DNA of 51,518 nucleotides from positions 1-51,518 of the forward strand of contig DRQG01000071.1 of assembly GCA_011369465.1 (NCBI GenBank). The letters are read 5' to 3'. The position numbers and the translations under genes are program-made. This document shows positions 7,985-16,561 of the stretch, in pieces; position 1 is the stretch's first letter, and each line of letters begins with the position of its first letter. The notes beneath the pieces are model-generated. The model was not told the DNA's origin and ran no database searches. It saw nothing but the letters and a program-made list of their open reading frames with translations. This DNA comes from Caldithrix abyssi. GTDB taxonomy: Bacteria > Calditrichota > Calditrichia > Calditrichales > Calditrichaceae.

Positions 7985-9532
7985 TTATATGGAACTCTCA
8001 AAATCCGTTTTGTATTTAACAATACCATCGCAGATGGCATCGGCTATTTTTTGCTGGATGTTTCTTTGTTTTAACAATTTAGCTTCGTTTTTGTTCGATA
8101 TGAAACCCATTTCCACCAGTACATTGGGCATCGTGGCTCCCACCATCACCCAAAAGGGGCCTTGTTTTACGCCCCTGCTTTTAAGTCCTATGGGCTGCAA
8201 TTTCCTTTTCATAGAATTTTGCAGCGTAGAAGCAAAATATTGACTTTGTTTAATAAACGCATTTTGAGCCATGGTTGCAAGCACAAAATTTATACCCTTA
8301 TATCGACTTTGATCCGCTTCTTCCTCAAAATGTATCGACTGGTTTTCCTGCAGAACCACATCTTTGGCTTTTTCGTCTTTTTCAGCGCTGAGAAAATACG
8401 TTTCAAATCCGCGTACTTTTCGATTTCTGTTAGAATTACAATGCAAACTTACGAACAATTTCCCTTTGTTTGCATTGGCAATCTTTGTCCGTTTCCATAA
8501 GGGAATGAACACATCTGTTTTCCGGGTGAAAACGATTTCCACATCCGGTAATCTCTTTTTTATGGCTTTGCCAAGTTTAAGCGCCACAGGCAGTACAATG
8601 TCCTTTTCCCGTACCTTGCCATATCCGATGGCGCCCGGGTCTTTTCCGCCATGTCCGGGGTCAATAATAATTTTATCAACAATCCATTCTTTACGCTGTT
8701 TATCCAGTTCATCCTGCGTTTCATTTTTCTTTTCGGCAACTTCTTTTGTCTTAAGCGTTACATAAAATCCATTATTCTCTTCGTCCCGGATAATTTCCCG
8801 TGAAAGCACCTTTTGCCGTAGTTTAAAGGCCAGCGAAACCATCTGCTCAAACTGGATAACCTGAATTTCGGAAATCAATCCCGAATTATATTTTCGCGAT
8901 AGAGTATTTTCGTCAGCCGTTCCTCCGTAAATTTCCACATGCAGCCAGCCGTTGACAATTTTTAGCGAAATATCTTTATCCTGAAACCGTTTTGTTGTTT
9001 GTATATGAATTAGCGTACCGTTCTCTTTTGCCGATATAATCAGGTTGGTGATGTTAACATTTTTTTCGCCAATAATAATTTCACGTTTTTTTTCATCAAT
9101 GTGCAGCACATGGCCGCTAAAATTATTAAAGATATTTTCCAGTAATATAACCGGCACCCAAAGTGCGCCGTTCTGCCAAAATGGTTGTTCCGGGAATTGA
9201 AAAATTTGATTGTTGTTAATGATGATGAAAGAATTGTTCGCCGTCAGTTTGATTTTGGTTTTATCCACATACAGAACCGATTTACGACGGTCTGTATTGG
9301 TAAAGATGCCATAATTATTGGCTTCTGCAAAATCATTTAAACGTACAAACAACCGTTTATTAATATACTGATATTGCAGGGGTATTTTTTCTCCGCCCCG
9401 TTCTCTGTTTACAACATACCAGTTCTTCGTATTGTCATACTGAGCCGCTTTTACCGGGCCTGCAAACAGGTTAACCAGGCTTAATCCGCCACTTAATGAG
9501 GATAGAATTTTCAGAAATCGCCTGCGTATCAT
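7985..9532 (-). CDS. N-acetylmuramoyl-L-alanine amidase (Amidase_3), Tat-type signal
   Basis: Periplasmic zinc amidase cleaving the lactyl amide bond of peptidoglycan. The N-terminus reads IRRRFLK followed by a hydrophobic stretch and an A-x-A-like site near residue 30, a good twin-arginine signal. Residues about 33-150 resemble a copper-amine-oxidase-type N-terminal domain, and 155-262 an AMIN-like domain. The catalytic Amidase_3 domain starts at 286: zinc ligands His294 (DPGHGG), Glu309 (VREKD) and His364 (SLHCN), and catalytic Glu474 (LVEMGF). The protein has 515 residues. It begins the amidase-murI-porQ group and is divergent from the ABC exporter genes. Confidence 0.93.
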   Translation of the reverse strand: MIRRRFLKILSSLSGGLSLVNLFAGPVKAAQYDNTKNWYVVNRERGGEKIPLQYQYINKRLFVRLNDFAEANNYGIFTNTDRRKSVLYVDKTKIKLTANNSFIIINNNQIFQFPEQPFWQNGALWVPVILLENIFNNFSGHVLHIDEKKREIIIGEKNVNITNLIISAKENGTLIHIQTTKRFQDKDISLKIVNGWLHVEIYGGTADENTLSRKYNSGLISEIQVIQFEQMVSLAFKLRQKVLSREIIRDEENNGFYVTLKTKEVAEKKNETQDELDKQRKEWIVDKIIIDPGHGGKDPGAIGYGKVREKDIVLPVALKLGKAIKKRLPDVEIVFTRKTDVFIPLWKRTKIANANKGKLFVSLHCNSNRNRKVRGFETYFLSAEKDEKAKDVVLQENQSIHFEEEADQSRYKGINFVLATMAQNAFIKQSQYFASTLQNSMKRKLQPIGLKSRGVKQGPFWVMVGATMPNVLVEMGFISNKNEAKLLKQRNIQQKIADAICDGIVKYKTDFESSI

Positions 9533-9693
9533 AATATTCTTGAATAGATGTAGTGGTCGTTTGTATATAAATTAAACTTTTGTTATTCGGATTACGTAAA
9601 TTATGCACAAGTAATTGCCCGCAACTTTTTAAATTAACCAAATATATCATTTAATTCAATAAATACTGTCCACTCATAAAATTAGGAGGTGGG

Positions 9694-10599
9694 ATGGCTA
9701 TTCTCGAAGCGCATAATGTAACCAAACGGTTCGATCAATTTATTGCTGTTGATTCCATTAGCTTTCAAATGGACTCCGGCAATATTTATGGGCTGCTTGG
9801 CCCTAACGGAGCAGGTAAAACAACTACCATACGTATGATAATGAACATATTAATACCTGACAGCGGCACGATTACATTATTCGATCAACCGCTTACCGAT
9901 ACCATGAAACACCAAATTGGATATCTGCCTGAAGAGCGGGGTTTATATCCAAAAATGAAGACACTCGACTTACTCATATTCTTTGGCGAAATGCACGGGC
10001 TTACCCACAATTCCGCAAAGGAAAGAGCGCTGTTTTGGTTAGAGCGAATGGAGTTTAGTTCCGCACTGGATAAAACCATTCAGGAAATGTCCAAGGGTAT
10101 GCAGCAAAAGATACAGATAATCTCTTCTTTGATTCATGATCCTGATCTCATCATTCTCGACGAACCTTTTTCCGGTCTCGATCCCGTTAACATAAATATA
10201 ATCAAAGATATTATCCTTGATCTTAAAAAACAGAATAAAACAATCATGCTTTCTACACATTTAATGGACACTGCGGAGAAACTTTGTGATGAAGTTTTAT
10301 TAATTAACAATGGTAAAAAAATACTGGATGGCAATTTGAATGAAATTCGCCAGTCCTATGGAAAAAATGCTATTCAATTGGAATATACCGGTGACGCCTC
10401 TTTTCTTAAAAATTTGGATTTTGTGAAACATGCAAATGATTTTGGCAATTATCTCGAAATCGAATTAAAAGAAAATGGCACCCCGAATTTATTGCTCAAG
10501 GAGGCTATAAAGCACATAGAAATAAATAAAATGGTTGCAAAACAATCCAGCCTTAACGAGATATTTATTGAACTGGTAAAAGGAAAGGATATAAAATGA
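9694..10599 (+). CDS. ABC transporter ATP-binding protein (NatA-like)
   Basis: Cytoplasmic ATPase of an ABC-2 type exporter. Walker A GPNGAGKT is at 36-43, the signature is the variant MSKGMQQK (132-139) typical of the NatA group, Walker B is LIILDEP (152-158) and the H-loop is STHL with His189. The 301-residue length includes a C-terminal region of about 85 residues after the nucleotide-binding domain. AGGAGGTGGG directly precedes the ATG at 9694. The stop overlaps the permease start by 4 bp, so the two form one exporter. The substrate (sodium, drug or other) cannot be told from the sequence. Confidence 0.93.
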   Translation: MAILEAHNVTKRFDQFIAVDSISFQMDSGNIYGLLGPNGAGKTTTIRMIMNILIPDSGTITLFDQPLTDTMKHQIGYLPEERGLYPKMKTLDLLIFFGEMHGLTHNSAKERALFWLERMEFSSALDKTIQEMSKGMQQKIQIISSLIHDPDLIILDEPFSGLDPVNINIIKDIILDLKKQNKTIMLSTHLMDTAEKLCDEVLLINNGKKILDGNLNEIRQSYGKNAIQLEYTGDASFLKNLDFVKHANDFGNYLEIELKENGTPNLLLKEAIKHIEINKMVAKQSSLNEIFIELVKGKDIK

Positions 10600-11861
10600 A
10601 AAAGATCTTTACGTTGATCAAAAGAGAATACAAAGAAGCTGTATTCAAAAAAAGTTTTATAATCCTAACATTGCTTACGCCTCTACTGATGATTGCCCTT
10701 GGCGTGCTGCCATCGTTACTTATTATGATGGAAACCGAAGAATCTTTTACCATTCATATTATTGATGAAAGCGGATTGGTGGCTGCACGGATTGCCGAAA
10801 AGCTGGATTCAAAATTAAAAACCGGTGAACCTAAATATATAGTCAGAGAGGTAAAAGCGAATGCATCATCTATAAGAGATAGTCTAACTGCACAAAAGAA
10901 ATTAATCAGCGAGGATAAACTAGATGCCTTACTGTATGTTCCTGCGGCTATAGCGGATACCGGCAAAATAGAGTTTTATTCACAAAATGTGGCCAACTTG
11001 AGCTTGAACCGGGAAATAAAAGATGCCGTTAATAATATTATTTCCACATATCGTATTCATCAATCTGGTTTAGATCCTTCATTAATTGCCAAACTTACCA
11101 AACCGGTTCAGATGAAAACCATTAAATTGACGAAAGAAGGCAAAGAAACCGAAAGCGGGTTTTTACAAGAGTATTTCAGTACTTTTGTTTTTGTGCTTAT
11201 TCTATATATGAGTTTAATTCTTTACGGAACATCTATAATGAGGGGGATTATTCAGGAAAAATCCAACCGTATTATCGAAATTCTCCTTTCTACGGCAAAT
11301 GCCTTCCAGTTGATGGCCGGTAAAATTTTAGGACTTGGCGCCGTAGGATTAACCCAATATCTTATCTGGGCCAGCGTAGGGATTGTATTGGTGTTGTTTG
11401 GTGGAAAAGTTTTACCACAAACCGGTCAGTTTCTTAGCCTGGATCCTGTTATTTTCATCTATTTTGTGGTTTATTATATTTTGGGGTATTTTTTGTTTTC
11501 TTCCTTGTATGCGGCCATAGGAGCCATGACCAATAGCGATCAGGAAGCGCAAAATCTATCTACACCCGTAGTTATGGTTTTGGTTGTTCCTATTATAATG
11601 TTGGGATTTATTGTCAAAAATCCCGATAGTGCTCTCTCAGTATTTTTATCTCTCTTTCCTTTGTTTTCTCCGATAATTATGTTCACCAGAATTAATATTA
11701 CTCAGCCCGGCTTTTTAGAAATACTTTCATCCATAGTTATATTAATTTTAACGAATCTTTTTCTAATTTGGATAACATCAAAAATATACAGAGTCGGTAT
11801 ATTGATGTATGGAAAGCGGCCTTCCTTAGCGCAGGTATTAAAGTGGATAAGTTATAAATAA
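10596..11861 (+). CDS. ABC-2 family permease (NatB-like)
   Basis: Inner-membrane partner of the upstream ATPase. The 421 residues show the ABC-2 layout: one N-terminal membrane helix (about 19-44), a large extracytoplasmic domain (about 45-190) and a cluster of five to six helices from about 195 to 400. A conserved IIQEKSNRIIEILLS segment in the first cytoplasmic loop is typical of NatB/YhaP permeases. Its ATG overlaps the ATPase stop (ATGA), indicating coupling. A strong bidirectional terminator follows 16 bp after the stop. Confidence 0.9.
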   Translation: MKKIFTLIKREYKEAVFKKSFIILTLLTPLLMIALGVLPSLLIMMETEESFTIHIIDESGLVAARIAEKLDSKLKTGEPKYIVREVKANASSIRDSLTAQKKLISEDKLDALLYVPAAIADTGKIEFYSQNVANLSLNREIKDAVNNIISTYRIHQSGLDPSLIAKLTKPVQMKTIKLTKEGKETESGFLQEYFSTFVFVLILYMSLILYGTSIMRGIIQEKSNRIIEILLSTANAFQLMAGKILGLGAVGLTQYLIWASVGIVLVLFGGKVLPQTGQFLSLDPVIFIYFVVYYILGYFLFSSLYAAIGAMTNSDQEAQNLSTPVVMVLVVPIIMLGFIVKNPDSALSVFLSLFPLFSPIIMFTRINITQPGFLEILSSIVILILTNLFLIWITSKIYRVGILMYGKRPSLAQVLKWISYK

Positions 11862-11876
11862 ACGTTCATAATAATA

Positions 11877-11912
11877 AAAAAGCCGTCCCGACGAATCGGG
11901 ACGGCTTTTTTT
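11877..11912. terminator. Bidirectional intrinsic terminator between natB-like and porV genes
   Basis: A perfect 11-bp stem AGCCGTCCCGA (11881-11891) pairs with TCGGGACGGCT (11896-11906) around a CGAA tetraloop. It is flanked by an A-run on the left and a T-run on the right, so it can stop transcription from both the plus-strand exporter and the minus-strand receptor cassette. The apex CCCGA-N4-TCGGG is the same short palindrome that recurs in the dispersed repeats at 33263, 33338 and, in part, near 44710 and 44760. Confidence 0.93.
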
Positions 11913-11928
11913 ATACATGCTATTCCGT

Positions 11929-12969
11929 TTAGAATCCAAGTTTCAATGTGAACATATTGTTAGCATCGAAGAATTCGGAATTGCGGAATGCGTAGTCAAC
12001 CCCCAGCACAACACCGCCTAAATCAAAATTCACACCGGCACCCAGTGTAAACGTATATAGCGGTGTAAAATCCGTGGCTGTATTCATGGTATAAACATAA
12101 CCGGCACGAAGAGCGATCATGTTATCATAATTATATTCCGCTCCAAATTTCATAGCGTCATTTTCCACATTGTTATTCTGGAAAACACCGGTCAGAATAA
12201 CATCGTTCTTGTCTGCAACCGTTGCCTTATATGCCAGACCAATTTCCAGATACGCAGGTAACTGATCCGAAGAGGCTTCCACGTTGTAGTATTTTACCAC
12301 ACCGTCGGAAGTGGTTACCTTCTGTGTTAAACCGGAACCCTGATATTGCATATTCGTACCGATATTCTTCAGTAGTACGGCAAACGAAACGCCATCAATG
12401 CCGGCCAGATTCTTATACTGGATACCAAGATCGAAAGCAAAAGCCGTTCCGGTAACACGCGGAATGGATTCGTAAATCATCTTGGCTTTAACACCAACCT
12501 GAATGGAATTGGTCAGTTTATTGGCATAGGTTAAGCCCATCGTAGACCAGGTGGGAGAGAAGGTTGCCCCGGAGCTCCCATCCATATCCTGTATTGTTGT
12601 AAGAGGAATATCACCAAAATCAAATGATTTGATGTCAAAACCCAGTACGCCCAGGGAACCCATATCAATACCAAGGCCCAGGTAATTAACATTAATATCA
12701 TTAAAGATTGTGTTTCTGGTAAATGTCCCCATAAATCCGCTCGACATTTCCGATAAACCGGCCGGATTCCAATACAGGGCATCTACGCCACTTGTATATA
12801 CGATGTTTGCGCCGCCCATTGCCAAATCACGGGCACTTACCGGTTGCTGCACCTGTACACCTGCAGCAGTACCAATTCTGGCTTTATCACCGGCATATAA
12901 TGGCAGCGAGACAATGAGCAAGAGTACGAGAGTAATAACTACTCCGTATCTTTTATTCAGTTTTATCAT
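11929..12969 (-). CDS. PorV/PorQ-family outer-membrane protein (cassette A)
   Basis: A 346-residue exported barrel. The signal peptide covers about 1-26 (ends PLYAGDK). The family signature follows: SARDLAMGGANIVYTSGVDALYWNPAGL near 45-73 and a C-terminal strand ending FTLKLGF. PorV relatives pick up T9SS cargo leaving the translocon. It is the last gene of the receptor/secreted-protein/PorV cassette (19531 to 11929), 49 bp after the large secreted protein, and is closed by the terminator at 11881. It is paralogous to the protein encoded at 25999-27018, which has the same place in cassette B. Whether it serves T9SS or a different export or uptake step is unknown. Confidence 0.85.
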   Translation of the reverse strand: MIKLNKRYGVVITLVLLLIVSLPLYAGDKARIGTAAGVQVQQPVSARDLAMGGANIVYTSGVDALYWNPAGLSEMSSGFMGTFTRNTIFNDINVNYLGLGIDMGSLGVLGFDIKSFDFGDIPLTTIQDMDGSSGATFSPTWSTMGLTYANKLTNSIQVGVKAKMIYESIPRVTGTAFAFDLGIQYKNLAGIDGVSFAVLLKNIGTNMQYQGSGLTQKVTTSDGVVKYYNVEASSDQLPAYLEIGLAYKATVADKNDVILTGVFQNNNVENDAMKFGAEYNYDNMIALRAGYVYTMNTATDFTPLYTFTLGAGVNFDLGGVVLGVDYAFRNSEFFDANNMFTLKLGF

Positions 12970-13018
12970 AGTATACTCCCTATCTATATTCTAACACTGC
13001 ATTATTAAACGTTCATTA

Positions 13019-16000
13019 TTAATAGTATTCCAGAATTTGTCTGCTCTGTACAATGAAGACCTTGAGCACTTTTTCTTTACTCAAATCCGGCATATCAATA
13101 TGAACAATATAAACGCCACTAGCTACCGGCAAGCCTTTTTCGTTTTGCAGATCCCATCTGAAGAACTGGCTCTCATCATCTTTTTCCAGCTTTCTTACTA
13201 AAGCGCCGGCCAGATTGAAAATCCGGAACGTAGCTTTTTGAGGCAGATGGTTAAATGTTACAAAACGATTAAAGCGACTGGTTTCCTGTGGATTATCTGC
13301 GTAATACGGATTGGGGAATACATTAACTTTCTCTACATCCGCTTTAGCCTGTTGGTCACTTTGTGATACTTTTGGAGCTGTAAAGACAAACTTATCATCC
13401 GTTGTATTCGGTTTCGTGGTAAGCAGACGGAATACTGCGCCATCATCCGGCATGGCAGCGTTGTAATCATCCGGTGAAGTAGCGACCGTAACATTACCAC
13501 CGTTCCAGTTGACCAGTACCATACGGTGCATACCAGCCCAGCCGTCATACGCTCCGGAAGCCCAACCCGGTTGATAATACCAATCTGCTCTTTGGCTAGG
13601 ATCGCTTTCCAAAGCGGCAATCATATTATCGTAGCCTTGCGAACCCGGAGTATTATCCGTCGGATGGATCCAATAGAATGGGTCAGTCCACGGATCGTTC
13701 TGGGCACTTGACACCTCATGATCGGCCCAACCGGCAGGATCAGAGGGATAAATGGCATCATACATCAGGTTAAATGCGCCATTACCATCATAATCATACA
13801 GGTAGGGTACCAACTGGTAATCATCACCAGGATCATTTATATCACCGATATCCCACAGTTCAAACGGAACATCGAGTACGGTTTCTGTATTCCAGTTATC
13901 GAATGCTTTACCATTACCGGTAAAACGGATTTCAAAATCATGCGGAATAAGGTTATGAATACCTTCACCGCCGGCTACTCCGTATCCACCGGTGTACTGG
14001 AATGTCCGGGCCATAAAGGCATCAAACGAACCACGACTGCCGTTTGGCCAGGTATGAACAAACCAGAACGAACCGTTTGCCATATTAGGATAAATATTGA
14101 AATCCGGATCCGGTACAGGGAAACCCTGCCAGGGTGCTGCCGCGGTAGCAGGAGGATCAAGCGGTCCGTTACCGTTGGCAACCAACTGGAATGATTTCAT
14201 CGTGAGAGCAGGACCGGCCACTTTGACGAGCAATCCGTCAAAGGTCAGAGCATCATTGGTGCTCAAATCCAGCAATTGTTTCTGGAACATCGTTACCGTA
14301 TCGCCGCTTGTCTTATCCAGTAATCCCCAGAAGGTATCTCCGTAGGTAGCCGAATTGGTATCTTGGTCGATATGGAAGAAGATCTCATATTCATGTCCGG
14401 TTGTTGCGCTCGGATCGACTACAGTGATCTCTACCTGTCCGTCGCTGGCGCCTGTGTGTTCTACGGAAATTTCCTGTCCGGCAACTCCTTCATATTCAAA
14501 ACCCGGTTTGGGATTCTGCGGTGTGACCGCGTAGATAGTTGCGGATGATTCCAAAGCGCGGTCACGGATCAGATTCGGATCATAGTTGTAAGCCGTTACG
14601 GTAAAGTAGTACGTTGAACCACGATATAACGGCAGATTGTTAATATAATCTTTATCGATCTTAATATAGCGTTGAACACCGGCGTCGGAACCGAACTGTA
14701 CCGGCAATTCAACAACCGTACCATATTCTGCAGAGAACATGGATGATTTAATGATACGTACACCATTAATCCGGTCAAAGGTTGCAATACGAACCGCTTT
14801 CGGATCGTTTACGTTGGCTGTCGGACTTGGTAACTGATAGACATTATACCCTTCAAATTCATAACCGATAATCTTGGTATTTTCTGTCTTGTCTACCGCG
14901 TTAGCATCCCAACCCCAATCCAGTATGATCGCGTCTTCCAATGCAGTCGCTTTTACCAGAGGAGCATCCGGCGGTTTCGGTACAACCTTGAATAAGCTGT
15001 TATAAACTGTTTGAGCAACTTCGTCCGTGCTTTTCATATCGGCAACAGATTGAAGTGCATTACCACCCAGACCACCAATCACAGCTACAACAACTTCCTG
15101 TACATCGCCGCTTTTCATCGTGAACGGACCGGTGGACTGCAGCATACGGCGGTCACCCGGTTGATATTTAACACCATCCACATCACCTTCACCGGTTACC
15201 GGATCACCGTCCAATGGGAACTTGGTATTTTGCCCTTCATTAGGACCAGTGGTATGTACAAACCAGGTTACACTGTCCACATCTGTGGTGGGGGCAAAAC
15301 CCCGCAACAGATTATACCATTGCAGCGTACCGTCATAAACACCCATGATGGGGTCAGACCATACCGTACCGGAGCCAAAATAACCGTAAGATGTCATAGG
15401 CAGGTTTTTATGATCCGGAACTTTTTTCAGGTCAAATACGGCTGTATCACCGGGAGAAGGAACAATCGGGCCCTGGAAAAAGTCGTAACCAACTGCAGGA
15501 GGTGCCAGGTTAAAGGCATCATACTGCGCATCGGTTGGAAAGCCGTTGTAAGCGAACATTAAACTTAGCGTGGTATCACAACCTGTTAAGTCGTTACCAT
15601 AGTCTCCAAGGTCAGGGTCACACCATTGACAAACATACATGGAATCAATGGTATAATCGGACTTATTAATGATTCTGTATTTTTTAAATACGATCTGTCC
15701 CAAACCGGTTGTAGGCTGATTATAAGCCCAGGAAGTGGTCTGAACTTCCAGGCCAAGGGGAGGCGCACCGGAAAGATCGTTAACACGACCTTCGTTACCA
15801 TCGTTGATTACGAACCAAACCACCTGGTCTGCATTGGCGATACCGGGATAATCACCCTGTTCCGGGTCGGGCATGCCATTTTCGTCCAATACCGGATTGT
15901 ATTCACCATTTTCATCAACATCGTAATAAGGAGCGCCCAAATCAACGGGCCAGTTTTTCCAGTCATCTTTATACTGTTCGATCATGGCATCGGCCATAGC

Positions 16001-16507
16001 ATCCGTTACCTCAGCAGGAGTAACGCCATTTTTCTCTGCGGCGTCCTGAATAACAGCAGAACGGCTTAGTGTTTTCCAATCGCTACGAATACGATAAATA
16101 CGTGCGCGATCGTCATTGGGGTCGCCGCCCCACCATCCGGGTTGGGTACCGCTACGATAGGTATTACCACCTACGCGCAACTGCGGTTTTGATTGATCCG
16201 GGTCCTGAATAATACCGCCCCAAACCAAACCATCACGATATATTGCTCCAGCCGTGCCCCGGGGATAGTATCCACCGGAACCGCCGGTAAACGGATCATG
16301 AGCAGAAACACCATCATGCCAGTACCAGTAAGCCCAGTTACCGATATTGGTCAATGATTCGGTTGTTTTTGCTGCTGCTGATTTATTCAATCTTATCTGC
16401 GTTTGCGGATTAGCTGTATTTTCTCTGGCCTGGGCATCGCTTGTATAAAAGACCACCAGCGCACCCACCAGTAAGATCCAGAGAAAATTCGAGATTCGTT
16501 TTATCAT
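13019..16507 (-). CDS. Large secreted protein with variant T9SS-like sorting domain (cassette A)
   Basis: About 1162 residues. The start is set at 16507 (MIKRISNFLW) because AAAGGAGAGAAC lies just upstream; an in-frame ATG at 16540 would add 11 polar residues before the signal peptide. The signal peptide ends near SDAQARE. No lipobox is seen. The body is rich in Asp, Asn, Gly, Trp and Tyr, includes a short Ca-binding-like DVDENGEYNP segment and the cysteine-bearing CQWCDPDLGDYGNDLTGC, and holds Fn3-like parts. The last 95 residues form a sorting domain beginning VFPNPYYADNP with the ASGVYIVHIDMP strand, then an extra tail SRQILEYY. It lies between a TonB receptor and a PorV paralog; function unknown. 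Similar parts occur in the protein encoded at 27114-30332. Confidence 0.85.
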   Translation of the reverse strand: MIKRISNFLWILLVGALVVFYTSDAQARENTANPQTQIRLNKSAAAKTTESLTNIGNWAYWYWHDGVSAHDPFTGGSGGYYPRGTAGAIYRDGLVWGGIIQDPDQSKPQLRVGGNTYRSGTQPGWWGGDPNDDRARIYRIRSDWKTLSRSAVIQDAAEKNGVTPAEVTDAMADAMIEQYKDDWKNWPVDLGAPYYDVDENGEYNPVLDENGMPDPEQGDYPGIANADQVVWFVINDGNEGRVNDLSGAPPLGLEVQTTSWAYNQPTTGLGQIVFKKYRIINKSDYTIDSMYVCQWCDPDLGDYGNDLTGCDTTLSLMFAYNGFPTDAQYDAFNLAPPAVGYDFFQGPIVPSPGDTAVFDLKKVPDHKNLPMTSYGYFGSGTVWSDPIMGVYDGTLQWYNLLRGFAPTTDVDSVTWFVHTTGPNEGQNTKFPLDGDPVTGEGDVDGVKYQPGDRRMLQSTGPFTMKSGDVQEVVVAVIGGLGGNALQSVADMKSTDEVAQTVYNSLFKVVPKPPDAPLVKATALEDAIILDWGWDANAVDKTENTKIIGYEFEGYNVYQLPSPTANVNDPKAVRIATFDRINGVRIIKSSMFSAEYGTVVELPVQFGSDAGVQRYIKIDKDYINNLPLYRGSTYYFTVTAYNYDPNLIRDRALESSATIYAVTPQNPKPGFEYEGVAGQEISVEHTGASDGQVEITVVDPSATTGHEYEIFFHIDQDTNSATYGDTFWGLLDKTSGDTVTMFQKQLLDLSTNDALTFDGLLVKVAGPALTMKSFQLVANGNGPLDPPATAAAPWQGFPVPDPDFNIYPNMANGSFWFVHTWPNGSRGSFDAFMARTFQYTGGYGVAGGEGIHNLIPHDFEIRFTGNGKAFDNWNTETVLDVPFELWDIGDINDPGDDYQLVPYLYDYDGNGAFNLMYDAIYPSDPAGWADHEVSSAQNDPWTDPFYWIHPTDNTPGSQGYDNMIAALESDPSQRADWYYQPGWASGAYDGWAGMHRMVLVNWNGGNVTVATSPDDYNAAMPDDGAVFRLLTTKPNTTDDKFVFTAPKVSQSDQQAKADVEKVNVFPNPYYADNPQETSRFNRFVTFNHLPQKATFRIFNLAGALVRKLEKDDESQFFRWDLQNEKGLPVASGVYIVHIDMPDLSKEKVLKVFIVQSRQILEYY

Positions 16508-16561
16508 GTTCTCTCCTTTACCATCAGTTTTATCCAACATTAATTCTCCCGATCGTTCTGA

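Noticed and set aside
16508-16540. Upstream ATG at 16540 as start of the large secreted protein of cassette A
   Set aside because: It would place eleven polar residues before the signal peptide, while the ATG at 16507 has a strong AAAGGAG just upstream.
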